64,000 nucleotides of DNA from Epiperipatus broadwayi (taxonomy: Eukaryota > Onychophora > Udeonychophora > Euonychophora > Peripatidae): assembly GCA_028023455.1 (NCBI GenBank), contig JAQFVV010006231.1, forward strand, positions 5,780,036-5,844,035, written 5' to 3'. Positions 36,701-46,930 of the stretch are shown piece after piece. Each line of letters starts with the position of its first letter. Position 1 is the stretch's first letter. Position numbers and translations under genes: made by a program. The notes below the pieces were generated by a model that was given only the letters and a program-made list of their open reading frames with translations, was not told the origin of the DNA and searched no databases.

Positions 36701-37260
36701 TTCTAATCTATGACTGGCAGATATTTTTTTAGTTAGTCTACAATTAATTTTATTTCCTTTTGTTAGTCAAGATTATTTGTATTATTACTTACAAGTACTG
36801 AATATATAATTTATGTTATTTAGTGTAGTTGCAGCAAATTTTCTTTTTATTTTTTGTTAATATCAAACATCATTGTTTTTGTTTGATCATGTTTATATAT
36901 AAACTATATCATTTTGTTTACCTATTTGTCATTTTTAATGTAGATTTCATTGTTTATTTATCAGCTTCAGTGATTACTGAATTATCTACTCATATTTTAT
37001 TTTATTTAACTTTCAATGACCTTACTTTTTGGCAGTGATCTCAAAGCCATTCTAGTTCATATTTTATTATAAGGTCTTTTGATAATGAGTGCTCATCAAA
37101 AGTATTTTGGTTGATATTTTCTGGTATAATTGTTTATTATATTTTTATTTCATTTCTATTTGATCTTTGTTTTTTCAATTATAATATCTTTATTTGTATT
37201 TTCCAACAAATTGTCGATTTTGTATATTATGATATAATATATAAATCTATAAATTTTAAG
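33721..37260 (+). other. Anoctamin intron 5, remainder, nothing recognised
   Basis: AT-rich with homopolymers, including a G run near 35,675-35,685. Several 65-75 codon frames here have no family resemblance. The open frame just before 37,261 is intron reading into the exon, not coding. Confidence 0.5.
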
Positions 37261-37356
37261 GATGGTGGTCAAGTTTGGTTTGTTAAAATTCATGCTCCTT
37301 GGGAAGTATTGAGCCGTTATGCAGAAATTATGAAAATTAAAATGCCCATGAAGCAG
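37261..37356 (+). CDS. Anoctamin exon 6, dimerisation domain
   Basis: Acceptor TTTTAAG ends at 37260 and donor GTGAGT follows 37356. Thirty-two codons, phase 0: [17 protein letters not shown], then [15 protein letters not shown]. The [10 protein letters not shown]-x-x-YAE block is among the most conserved parts of the anoctamin dimerisation domain. The codon order continues from exon 5. The next expected segments (end of this domain, first membrane helix, and on to the second) do not appear before 59,823. I ignore the open frame upstream of the acceptor because its composition is that of the intron. Confidence 0.93.
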
Positions 37357-38055
37357 GTGAGTTCTTTCTAAAACTTCATTTTGTGAAAATAAAATATTGC
37401 TTATAATTTTTATATAATAAGTATGATGATTTTAGCAATTTGTCATAATAATCAATCTTAAATTTAACTGCTTTAAAAAACATTAATAGTTAAATGACAA
37501 ATTAACATAAATTTTGAAGCTACATAGTAATTATTGAATTTATTTGACATTAGATTTTACTTCATTTGATTATTTAGTTTAGTATTTATAATATAAGTAA
37601 ACTTTACAGATATTTGTTAAAAATTTGTCAGACACTTTCAATTTGATTTATAAATATAATTGTTTTCTTTTTTTAAACAGTCACTTTGATACAATAAATA
37701 AAGATTACAAAAATATGTTTGCTGCATAGATGTACATGTGTATGTATGTGTGACACATAATATCAAATGTAGTAAAGTAGAGAGATTTGAACATATTGTC
37801 AGTTGCATGGTATTTTGATGTTTGATATGAAGCTTGTATTATACTAAACATAGTTTTAAATACACATTTTATACATTTGTCTGAAGGTTTGTAATGATGG
37901 AATATTATAAGATGTGATATGTTGGACTATTTCCATCATTTATGAATGAATGTTGAATGTATAGAAAATTTTAAACTTTATTTAAACTTTCCAAATACAA
38001 ACAACTTGTTAGTAATAATACACAAATAGACAATACAGGTTAGTAATTACACAAT

Positions 38056-38089
38056 GTTTCGAATAGTATTATTCTCCACTCATCTTCAG
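38056..38089 (-). ncRNA. Hammerhead-like motif, left arm, boxes intact
   Basis: On the - strand: CTGAAGA, T, stem GAGTGG paired with CTATTC (with G-T pairs) around a nine-base loop, then GAAAC. The preceding ACAC can pair with GTGT after GAAACATT, as helix I would. Confidence 0.5.
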
Positions 38090-38207
38090 GTGTTGCTGAC
38101 CTATATGCACAGTGACAATATTCGCTTAGAAGTTGAACTCGCACCTTTAGATTCTTGAATCTCAAATTTAAGGCAAACACTCTACCAACTGAGCCTTTAA
38201 CAGAATA

Positions 38208-38272
38208 GCTCAGTTGGTAGAGCGCTTGCTTTAAATTCAAGATTCAAGGATCTAAAGGTGCGAGTTCAACTT
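38208..38272 (+). ncRNA. tRNA-like head of the right arm
   Basis: GCTCAGTTGGTAGAGCG is a good A box with a D-arm-like hairpin, and GGTGCGAGTTCAAC gives a B box about 40 bases later. The anticodon region does not fold clearly, so this is a polymerase III promoter remnant rather than a tRNA gene. The left arm carries the inverse at about 38,130-38,195. Confidence 0.6.
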
Positions 38273-38312
38273 CTAAGCGAATATTGTCACTGTGCATACA
38301 GGGCAGCAACAC

Positions 38313-38346
38313 CTGAAGAAGAGTGGAAAATAATACTATTAGAAAT
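38313..38346 (+). ncRNA. Hammerhead-like motif, right arm
   Basis: CTGAAGA, A, stem GAGTGG/CTATTA (last pair lost), then GAAAT. One change in the last box compared with the left arm. Confidence 0.42.
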
Positions 38347-38952
38347 GTTGTGTAATTACTAACCTGTATGGTCTATTTGTGTGTTATTACTAACAAGTTG
38401 TTTGTATTTGGAAAGTTTAAATAAAGTTTAAAAATTTCTATACATTCAACATTCACTCATAAATGATGGAAATAGTCCAACATATCACATCTTACATTTT
38501 ATACATATATATTTTTATTATTTGATCATTATTATAACCAAAATTTTCGGTTTTTATTTTGAATTTAATACTTATTAGAGCAGAAATATGCAAATTAGGA
38601 GACAAGGAAATTGTTTATGATTTTGGGGAATGAAAAAAAAAGTCACATTTTACTATAAGACCAATTGCTTAAAGAAAGTAAATTAATATGCTCAGGCTTT
38701 ATATTAATAAAACATAATCACTCTAATTAAAATTCATCTAATAATTACAATAGATTAAGATTTTTTGCAAATTATTTAAACCACTTATAAAAAAATGGAA
38801 ATATTCAAAATTTTTAAAAAACAAAAGCAAGTTAGAAAAAAATGGACTGATTGTGATCAAAGAGGATTAGATTTGCTTAGAAAGTTATTTTAATTTATTG
38901 AAAAATTATATATTTATATACAAACTTTTAAATTAAAAGTAGCTCATGATAT

Positions 38953-39122
38953 ATAAATAAAAGGAATTAAATCATCACCCCCTAGGCTATAAATTAAAAG
39001 CACTCTAAATGTTGAACAAAGGATCATGGATAGAATCTATTCTCGATTCTTTGTTCAATATTTAGTGCTTTTAATTCATAGCCTGGGGGAAGATGTATTT
39101 ACTTCCTTTGTTTATATATACC
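38953..39122. repeat. Head-to-head palindrome without hammerhead motif
   Basis: Arms of about 75-80 bases around 39,030: CCCCCTAGGCTATAAATTAA on the left against TTAATTCATAGCCTGGGGG on the right, extending out to paired ATATATAAATAAAAGGAA and TTCCTTTGTTTATATAT. No coding frame and no CTGANGA/GAAAC motif found. It borders the Penelope-like palindrome to its right. Confidence 0.65.
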
Positions 39123-39320
39123 GTTTATATATATAATGTCTCAAACGATTTAAATATAGCTAACAATTTTTTAAGCAGTTTAAAATATTTAGATTTTTGT
39201 ACAATATATAAATAGAAGGCTAGGCAATGTTTATGTAGGTTGGGACCATAATCAAAATTACCCCAAATTCACAACTTAACCAGACTAGCCAAGAAAATAA
39301 ATTTTAAAACACTACCAATG

Positions 39321-39349
39321 GTTTCACTGCTACAAGCAGACTTCGCAAG
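39321..39349 (-). ncRNA. Hammerhead-like motif behind Penelope-like frame
   Basis: On the - strand: CTTGCGAAG, then stem CTGCT/AGCAG, T, then GAAAC followed by CATTGGTA. ACC and GGT could form helix III ending at an A. The first box is not a good CTGANGA, so the match is partial. It lies about 60-80 bases after the stop of the Penelope-like C-terminus. Confidence 0.35.
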
Positions 39350-39639
39350 TATAAAGAACTACAAAATAACATATTTAAACTAAACATTACCCATAATTCC
39401 ACTTACTTTACATACACCCTTAATATTAAAAGAACTTTTAAATAAGTTTATTGCCTCAGAATCATAAATTTTTAATAATAAAGATTCTTTAATTCTCTTT
39501 ATTTTATTTCTCTCAAAAAAGACAACATTAGCTTCATCAAAATTGATAGTGTGGCCTGTATCTTTTTCATGGATTTATAAAGCAGAACTAAGACATTTAT
39601 TTCCAACCCTACTTTTATGTATCTTTATAGTACATAAAA

Positions 39640-39740
39640 ATAAGGTTAGAAATAAATATCTTTATAGTATATAAAAGTAGGATTAGAAATAAATATCTTT
39701 ATAGTACTAAAAGTAGGATTAGAAATAAATATCTTAGTTC
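39640..39740 (+). repeat. Short tandem repeat at the palindrome centre
   Basis: About three copies of a unit of roughly 46 bases containing TAGAAATAAATATCTTTATAG. It sits exactly at the junction of the two Penelope-like arms, where the copies were joined. Confidence 0.6.
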
Positions 39741-39981
39741 TGTTTTATGTATCCATGAAAAAGATACAGACCACACTATTAATTTTGATGAAGCTAAAGT
39801 TGTCTTCTTTGAGAGAAATGAAATAAGGAGAAAAATTTAAAGAATCTTTATTATTAAAAATTGATGATTCTGAAGCAATTAACTTATTTAAAATTTTTTT
39901 AATATTAAGGGTGAATGAGAAGTGAGTGGAATTGTGGGTAATGTTTAGTTTAAATATGTTATTATTTTGTAGTTCTTTACA

Positions 39982-40010
39982 CTTGAGAAGTCTGATTGTA
40001 GCAGTGAAAC
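39982..40010 (+). ncRNA. Hammerhead-like motif, right arm
   Basis: CTTGAGAAG, a stem weakened by one change (CTGAT/AGCAG), T, intact GAAAC, then TATTGGTAGTGT. ACAC before the motif could pair with GTGT after it. Partial match to a hammerhead core. Confidence 0.33.
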
Positions 40011-40100
40011 TATTGGTAGTGTTTTAGAGTTTATTTTCTTGGCTAGTCTGGTTGAGTTGGGAATTTGGGTAATTTTGATTATTTTTTGACTAGTTTAGCT

Positions 40101-40563
40101 TTATGCTTTTAATGTTAGGGATTATTTATATATCTTCATTCCAGCTTTTTTTGTAATAATATTGAAATACATATTTTCAAGTTTTGTCCTTGTCAGTGCA
40201 TCTTTCACCTTAACTCAGTCATATTGCAACCATCCATCAGCCCCGAAATCAGACCAACCTCTTTCACTCACATTTTTTTTTAAACATGCACTTCACTTTT
40301 TTCAAGTGACTAAGACATCTACAACTCATATTGTAATTTTAACTTTATATATATATCATCAATCAAGATGCTAAGATATTTCAGTAATGCTGAACAAATA
40401 TAAATTCTGAACTTCAAATAACTAAACTCAAAAAGATACCCATATACATTTATATATATTACTGAGGGAGAGAAGACACTCTAAATCTAGGATGATTAAA
40501 AAGTATACTTACACTTTGAATTAAATAAAACAAATAGAGATGAATATCAATTACTTTCTTTTG

Positions 40564-40599
<36 letters not shown>

Positions 40600-42844
40600 A
40601 TTATGCTTGTATGGAAAATAATTTTGTAACTGTATAATGAATCTCTTTTTGTTATAGATTATTACAGAAATTAATTTTAATCACTTTGAGATGGACCATA
40701 TGCTTAGTAAATCTTGACATATTTTAAAATTACTCTTGTAATTTTAATGAGGTCTTAATGCAGTAGGATGAAGGCTTGATACTACTTCGAAACAGAATAT
40801 AGAGCATTAATTTAAATAAGTAAGAATATAAACCATTGATTTATGTTAGCAGGTATTTTTAAAATGCCATTATTAAAGTTTCTTTGATTTCTTCCATCAT
40901 ACTCTTGATAATCCTTTTATGATTATTTCTTTGAATCTGGAAGTAGACTTCAAAAAATGGCAGATAATTGTTTTTGATTTATTTCTCCATAATCTAATTA
41001 GTATGTTCTCCAATGATTGATAAAATAGCAACTAGTATTGCATCATGATTAGTTAGTCATTCTTTAGATCAAAGTGATCTTACGATTGGGTTACTAGAAT
41101 ATGTCAATGATTAATCTTATGTATATAAGTCTATTAATATTCAATGTTGTAAACAAAGGCAAAACTCTCCATACAGTAGTGCCACCCTGTGCCAAACAGA
41201 GTAATCAACAATTATGTGCTTATATAGAGATGGTGATCATGTGATGTTTAATATTCAATGTTATATGAATCCAAGTTGTAAAATGCAGGATTCAAAACAT
41301 TTTGACACTGCAGTCAAAATTTGTATAAGTTTGAAACTAATAAAATAGATAATATTGATAAATACATTGCTGAAATAATAGCAAAGCATTACAACAAATA
41401 TAAATGGTTCTTTATTAAAACATATGAGTTCTGATTGTGTTAATAAAATTTGAATTACAGCATATTGGGTAATTTATAATTTCTTCTGTTTAGAATTGTT
41501 GCTGCCATTTTATAGGATTTTTTTTTTTAATTTTTAAAATCAAAAATATTGTGTATATTAGAATGCTTTTATTTAAATTTCATTTAGCAGTTAAGATTTA
41601 GTAGCACAAATATTCTTCATCCAAACATTTTGATTCAATATATTCTTTTTTCTGAATATATATGTAATCATTTTCAGGGCTGTTTGTCAAATGCTAATTA
41701 GGAGGCTTTTTCCTGCATATCCAATGAAGTCTTGTTTTTTCACTTTATATTTAATATTGTATCCCTAATTTTATTCTTATGAGAAGCTTTACAAAATAAA
41801 AGTATTTCAGTTAAGAAATCAAAATATGGTAGCATCTTGGTATAATAAGTTAGAGACTGGATTCCTACATTGGTAACTTCCTGAAGTAAATACAAAGAAT
41901 TGTCTCATCAAGTGCCATATTTTCTTTTTTAATTTTTTTTTTATAATGGACAATATCATTTGAAAGATTATCATTAATTTTAGATATTGTTTTGAATTTG
42001 TTTAATCACTAAAGTTGTGTCAAATACAAGAATGATGTAAACTTAACAATATTCTGGCAGAATATGTTCAGAATATTTCTTAGATTTGAATGTTTAAAAC
42101 ATTGTTACAATAGTAATATGAAATTTTCTCTAAGTGAGAGTTAAGTATGTAAGCATGAGTAATCAATAGATATCAGATAGTAGTGGAAACCAGATTCTTA
42201 GACTAATTTCTGGCAATTGACTTTTATTAATGAAAGGGAACAGATAACAATCATTTATTAAGCAACCAGCTTTATTTCTGTTATGCTATTTAAACTAATG
42301 ACTAGAAAATAGTCAAATACCCATAATTTTGAACCCAAGCTAATATTGTCTCGGTGTTTGATTACTTTGATGTCATTTGATTAATATATTAGGAATAAAA
42401 CTCATTGCTGAATGAATATTTGCAATTGGGTGATCTTCACTGACAAAACCCAATAATCAGAAACTATTCAGGGGATCTGGTTTGTCTTATTATTTAGTGT
42501 CTATTGGTTATTCATGATTATTGCAGATCACTTTAGAATAAAGAGTTATTTGTAATAAATATATATTTTCAACAGAAGTTTTTTATAGAATACATTTAAA
42601 TATAGTAGAAGGTTATACATTAGTATCGAAATTATTCATACATAACTTAGTATGTTGCAATTCTAGTACTGAATAACATTTTTTGCATTCTTACAATATC
42701 AACTTTCTTTGAAGGCTTGCTTTTTAACTGATATTTTTTTAAAAGTAATCTTTCATTTTTTATGACCAAAAAGAGTACATTTATGAAAATATATATATAA
42801 AAGGTTAATTAGAATATTTAATACATTTTTTTTTAATCCACAAT
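40101..42844 (+). other. Anoctamin intron 6 part, no gene seen
   Basis: AT-rich with a TA/TG microsatellite at about 40,567-40,600. A somewhat less AT-rich patch near 41,150-41,290 has no identifiable feature. No anoctamin exon found. Confidence 0.5.
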
Positions 42845-43680
42845 ATAATCATAACACACAACACTCTCATTCCAAATATGTTACTCAGAATTATTTTGCA
42901 AGCAGACTGACAATAAATCATTTTAATAAACTTGCAAATACAATTTTACTTTTAATTGATTAATGTTCATTCATTCAGTCTAACAAAAAGAGAATTTCTT
43001 ATTTTATCTGATCTCTAATTGTATATATTGTAAATAAATCAACATTGATATCCGAAAAGGCTGAAACTTATTATTAGCAGCGATCTTAGTTCAGAAATTA
43101 ATCAAGCCAACTTAACATTTTGTATATTATTTTAAATTAAATATTGCTAATTTTAACATCATGTAATTGAATATTGAGTATGGATCTGCCTGAAAAATAA
43201 TTCTGAGTAATGTATTCTGAACAAGAGTTTTCTGTGATGTGATTATAATTTTAAACGTTACATATTCAAGTAGTAGAAAGTTATTTATATGTTGTTGAAA
43301 TTAGTAATATTTAATTTTATAATAATATATAAAATGTTAAGCTGGCTTAATTAATTTCTGAACTAAGATTGCCACTAGTAATAAGTTTTAGCCTCTTCAG
43401 ATATCAATGTTGATTTATTTACAATATATATGGTTGAGGTCAGATAAAGGAGGGAATTCTCCTTTTGTCAGACTGAATGAATGAGTATTGATAAATGAAA
43501 AATAAAATTGTATTTACAAGTTTATTAAAATGACTCATTATGCGTCTGCCTGCAAAATAATTCTGAGTAATGTATTCAGAATGAAAGTGTTTTGTGACAT
43601 GGTTATAATCCTAAATGTTACATATTCAAGCAGTAGTAAGTTATTTACATGCTGGTGAAATTAGTAATATCCACAATATA
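42845..43680. repeat. Palindrome of about 835 bp
   Basis: The left half (42,845-43,200) and right half (43,320-43,680) are inverted copies: AATTAATCAAGCCAACTTAA against TTAAGCTGGCTTAATTAATT, and ACATTGATATC-GAA against TTC-GATATCAATGT. A block near 43,197-43,320 is also a direct copy of 43,556-43,680 (ATAATTCTGAGTAATGTATTC). A short motif CTGAAGA-GGCT-GAAAC can be inferred from the two arms, but it points inwards. No coding frame. Confidence 0.6.
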
Positions 43681-43920
43681 TATATAGTTTTTATTTATTT
43701 ATATGATGAATTGCTTGGGAAGTCGAGAAACATTCATGTATCAAAGTGATGGGCAGAATTTGTTCCTTTTAACATTTTTTTTATTTTCTTTTTTATCAAC
43801 TTTTATTTCAATAAGGTTTTATTCCAGGAACTTTATTTAAAAAATGTTTTCCTGAAGGTTTGTGATGATGGTATTCTAGTTGTATTCATATATTTAACTA
43901 TTTCCGCAATCTAGTATTGA

Positions 43921-44671
43921 ATAAAATACAATATAAATCTTTATTATATTATAACAACAATTTATAAATACATCAACATAATAATTATATATATAAAAGC
44001 CTTTTTCGGTAATTCTAAATTTTTACCCTTTTCAATATCTCTTACTAATACCAGCACATATATTACATACATAGCGACATTTCCTATAATTTATTATTTC
44101 TATCAATTTATTTATATATCTCTCTTTATATTACTTTCCATTCTTTATCTATTACTCAATCATTTGTTAAATCAATTGACTTTTGTAAATGTTCATACAT
44201 GTATTTATATTATATTTTATATAATTTGTTTCATATATTTTACTTCTATTTATTTCCTTTATATAATTTAATGGTCTTATGTTTTTAATACAATCTATTC
44301 TATATCCAAATTTTAAATAATGAACATATAATGCAGATCTATCATCCCTCCTTTCAATAGCACTTTGTTCTAATTGTTTTGATGTTTGTCCATAGTAAAC
44401 CGTTTTACATATCCTGCAAGTAATTTTATATACTGTTCCCTTTATATATTTCATATCATCTTTAATTTTATAATTTCCTATTAATATATCTAGATTTTTA
44501 CTATTAGACCATCCTATTTTTATATTTTTATTCATATAATTTTATATATATATATATAATTATTATGTTGATGTATTTATAAGTTGTTGTTATAATATAA
44601 TAAAGATTTGTATTGTATTTTATTGGTTATAAGATAAACAACATAAAGGAGTTTATTCCTTAGAATTAAGT
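43921..44671 (-). mobile_element. Penelope-like element copy, 13-bp target duplication
   Basis: Perfect 13-base direct repeats AATCTAGTATTGA lie at 43908-43920 and 44672-44684. Inside, the - strand codes the GIY-YIG C-terminus (44,167-44,535). The end beyond its stop (about 43,925-43,990) is inverted at about 44,545-44,620: TTATAACAACAATTTATAAA against TTTATAAGTTGTTGTTATAA. So a longer - strand copy and a short + strand copy diverge from a junction near 44,540, the layout of the other palindromes. The reverse transcriptase part is missing through 5' truncation. Confidence 0.78.
44167..44535 (-). pseudogene. Penelope-like GIY-YIG endonuclease, C-terminal fragment
   Basis: A 122-residue open frame, 5'-truncated by the inverted junction. 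Residues about 33-52 read TVYKITCRICKTVYYGQTSK: the VYKI and YYGQT strands of a GIY-YIG domain with the C-x-x-C pair between them that is typical of Penelope-like elements. Then RSALYVHYLKFGYRIDC and later IKYNINTCMN, matching the H and N blocks of the family. It has no stops but lacks the reverse transcriptase domain, so it cannot move alone. The missing arginine-rich helix and H-to-Y change in FGYRID suggest decay. GIY-YIG enzymes nick the target DNA for priming. Confidence 0.75.
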
Positions 44672-44765
44672 AATCTAGTATTGAGTATTGAATATCTTTA
44701 GAAAAATTTAACTTTATTTAAATTTTCAAAGTATATTCAACTATTAGTAATAGCACACAGGTTAG

Positions 44766-45950
44766 TGTATATGTCTGTTTTTGGAGAGAGACTTCCAATT
44801 GGGTAGCTGATAAGGATAATCAAAAAACTTTGAACAGTGTAATTTAATAAATGTGTTTGGTTTGTTGAAAACAAATATTGCAGCTATTAATACATGTGTG
44901 ATGAATTGGTTTGTACTGATTTTATGATTAAAGTTTCTAAATTGTTCTATGATATATTTTAAAGCACTTTTTAAGGGATATTTTTAGTTTAGATTTATAC
45001 AGTCATTTAACAATTTTATAGTTATTAGATAGCAATAGGGATATCATAATTGGCACATGACAATTTCCAGATTAATAGATTCCTGTAATTAGCCTATAAC
45101 TAAAATTAAAATTCATAATTACTAACTTGGTTTGATATCAGTATCACTACACAAGTAGAGTACTTGGATTCAAAGTTTTAGGTTATTGAAAGTTTCAGGT
45201 AAGTAATTCAATAATATAGCAATAGTAAAAGATACCTGCTGGATACTTGTAATGAAAAGCAGTACTCCAATAATAAAAGCCGAAAGAAAGCTTGGAGTAA
45301 AGTAATGTAAATACTGATGCCAAATTAAAACAGTGATTAATTTAAACTAAGCATCAACAAAACATATAAAATAATCTGTGATCTATAGTCACTAGAAAAC
45401 AACAAATTAGTAATATAGTTAACAAAGCATTATATGATTTTCCCAGTTTACTTCCAATATTTGCATTAGGAGCAATAATTTACTCTATTTACTCCAAAGC
45501 TATCTGTGTCTATTGATTAATCAAGTTGAGAGACAACGGCTTTTTAGCAGAGTGATTATTGCTCATTATGTTATAAATTGTTAGTAAATGAACATTTAGA
45601 ATATTGTTTTTAGTGTGTTATCAAGATGTAATCATTTAGAAAAGTTATATATCAACAAAATTGTCAAAAAAATTATTTCCCCTCTGCTCGTTTTATTTAA
45701 AGTATAAACAATTTTAGATTAATCAGAGGAAAAAATTATTGAATTAATTATTATTATTTTTTAATTCCAGAGGAATTAAAAGATTAAATTGTTTTTTCTT
45801 CAGGTGTATCCACCTTGGCTTGATTTGAAAAATGGTGAGGAATTGAACTTAGGACCTTTCAGTGATTTGGTTAGATTATTGTTAGAGATTGTTTTAACCA
45901 TTCAAATTATTTTAACCCTGCTGTTCAACTTTCACTTTTTTTGTACATAT
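44766..45950 (+). other. No gene seen; AT-rich
   Basis: AT-rich intron sequence. Near 45,800-45,865 a polypyrimidine tract and CAG precede GTGTATCCACCTTGG, but the continuation looks like a SINE B box (GAATTGAACTTAGGACC) and the frame does not fit the anoctamin, so I do not call an exon. Confidence 0.45.
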
Positions 45951-46160
45951 AAATAAAATTTTAACTAACCTTAGAAATAATCTGCATTTTATAAATAAAA
46001 TTTTAACTAACCTTAGAAATAATCTGTATTTTATAAATAAAATTTTAACTAACCTTAGAAATAATCTGCATTTTATAAATAAAATTTTAACTAACCTTAG
46101 AAATAATCTGTATTTTATAAATAAAATTTTAACTAACCTTAGAAATAATCTGTATTTTAT
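45951..46160. repeat. 42-bp tandem repeat, five copies
   Basis: Units start at 45,951, 45,993, 46,035, 46,077 and 46,119, each with AAATAAAATTTTAACTAACC, then TTAGAAATAATCTG and CATTTTAT or TATTTTAT. The copies are almost identical, differing at a C/T position. A minisatellite, not a CRISPR array: there are no spacers. Confidence 0.9.
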
Positions 46161-46459
46161 TGTTTTTATAGTTATGGAATAAGCTCATTATGAACTTAAC
46201 CAAACTATAAGCATGTTCATATAAAATGGAATGGAATTAGAATGTATATTTTTGAATAAATACTAATTGAGTAGTATTGATTGGAGATTGCTATTATAAC
46301 CATATTCATAAAAATATTTGCAAATGATAGATAATGAGCATGAAATGGAAAAAAAGGAGCTGTACTTAAGTAATCACTAACTACAAGATAATTTATATAT
46401 AATCCTTACAAACACTTTTCTCCTTCCTTTCCTTTATTTCTGCTATCTTCATTTACAAT

Positions 46460-46930
46460 ATTGCAATTCAAATAAATCTTTTTACACTTTTTTTTAGCAA
46501 AAACTTTTTAGAATAAAGAATGACATATTAATAGTGATATGGGTAATAAAATTGGGGTAGTAAAAAAGGTAAGGTTAGTGTATGATGTAAAATATGATAC
46601 GTATAAAAGATAATATGTATAAAATAAAATATTATGGATATTAGAATAATAGGAAGATAGGAAAGAGTAATTAATAATTAAAAATTAGAAAAGTAATTAT
46701 ATAGAACAGATGTAATATGTATTAAATAATTTTAAGAAGTTAATAGAATAGTAATAATTTTGAGAATTGATAAATTTGTATAAAATATGAAATGTATTAT
46801 GTAATGGTTATATTGTTATGTGTATTTGAATTTTGTAGATCTGATGAAGATTGCAAGGTACAATTGAAACTGTAATAGTAATAATAAAAAGTTTTTGCTG
46901 AAAAAGTATAAGAAGATTTGTTTCTATATG
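46460..46930 (+). mobile_element. Inverted-end element with hammerhead-like motif
   Basis: The right end (about 46,885-46,930, AAAAAGTTTTTGCTGAAAAAG) is inverted at the left end (about 46,465-46,513, TTTTTAGCAAAAACTTTTTA). The right copy, reading + and outwards, carries a hammerhead-like motif at 46,841-46,870. The left inverted copy is only about 45 bases long. This is the same head-to-head plan with one very short arm. The interior has no open frame. Confidence 0.5.
46841..46870 (+). ncRNA. Hammerhead-like motif, boxes intact
   Basis: CTGATGA (the commonest hammerhead form of this box), A, stem GATTG paired with CAATT (one G-T pair) around AAGGTA-like loop, then GAAAC followed by TGTA. Only two base pairs of a helix I are visible. 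Confidence 0.5.

Larger units (their letters stand above)
37877..38493. mobile_element. tRNA-headed head-to-head palindrome, 13-bp target duplication
   Basis: Flanked by perfect 13-base direct repeats ACATTTTATACAT at 37864-37876 and 38494-38506. Two copies of a roughly 290-base element diverge from a centre near 38,200. Each arm, reading outwards, has a tRNA-like head (AGCTCAGTTGGTAGAGCG, B-box-like GTGCGAGTTCAACTTC), a hammerhead-like motif, then a tail ending GATGGAAATAGTCCAACATA. The left arm carries an extra tail (37,877-37,907). The same element without a complete left arm occurs at 2,349-3,238, and a tail alone at 43,847-44,765. There is no coding frame, so it is a SINE-like passenger. 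Confidence 0.8.
39215..40100. mobile_element. Penelope-like element tails in head-to-head palindrome
   Basis: About 890 bases, symmetric around 39,630. On the - strand the left arm encodes IHEKDTGHTINFDEA, then NKIKRIKESLLLKIYDSEAI, ending in a stop after GIMGNV. This matches the end of the GIY-YIG endonuclease domain of Penelope-like elements (H-x-GH-x-I-x-F, then R-x-x-ES, then N). The right arm encodes the same protein on the + strand, more damaged. Beyond each stop comes a hammerhead-like motif. The outer ends pair GACTAGCCAAGAAAATAAA with its inverse. Both copies are 5'-truncated and dead. I found no clear target duplication. Confidence 0.72.
43847..44765 (-). mobile_element. SINE-like tail copy interrupted by Penelope-like insertion
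   Basis: The parts at 43,847-43,920 and 44,672-44,765 together form, on the - strand, the tail of the tRNA-headed element of 37,877-38,493. They contain the inverse of CACACAGGTTAG, then AACTTTATTTAAATTTT, then the ACTATTTCC and CCTGAAGGTTTGTGATGATGG parts. It is 5'-truncated and lacks the tRNA-like head. It is split by the 13-base-flanked insertion at 43,921-44,671. Confidence 0.6.

Noticed and set aside
37111-37260. Open frame extending upstream of anoctamin exon 6
   Set aside because: Composition is AT-rich intron, an acceptor ends at 37,260, and family similarity begins only at 37,261.
45790-45865. Possible small exon after a CAG acceptor near 45,803
   Set aside because: The downstream sequence looks like a SINE B box, the frame and phase do not fit the anoctamin, and no conserved residues appear.
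45951-46160. Regular repeats suggestive of a CRISPR array
   Set aside because: The units are contiguous without spacers and the genome is eukaryotic.
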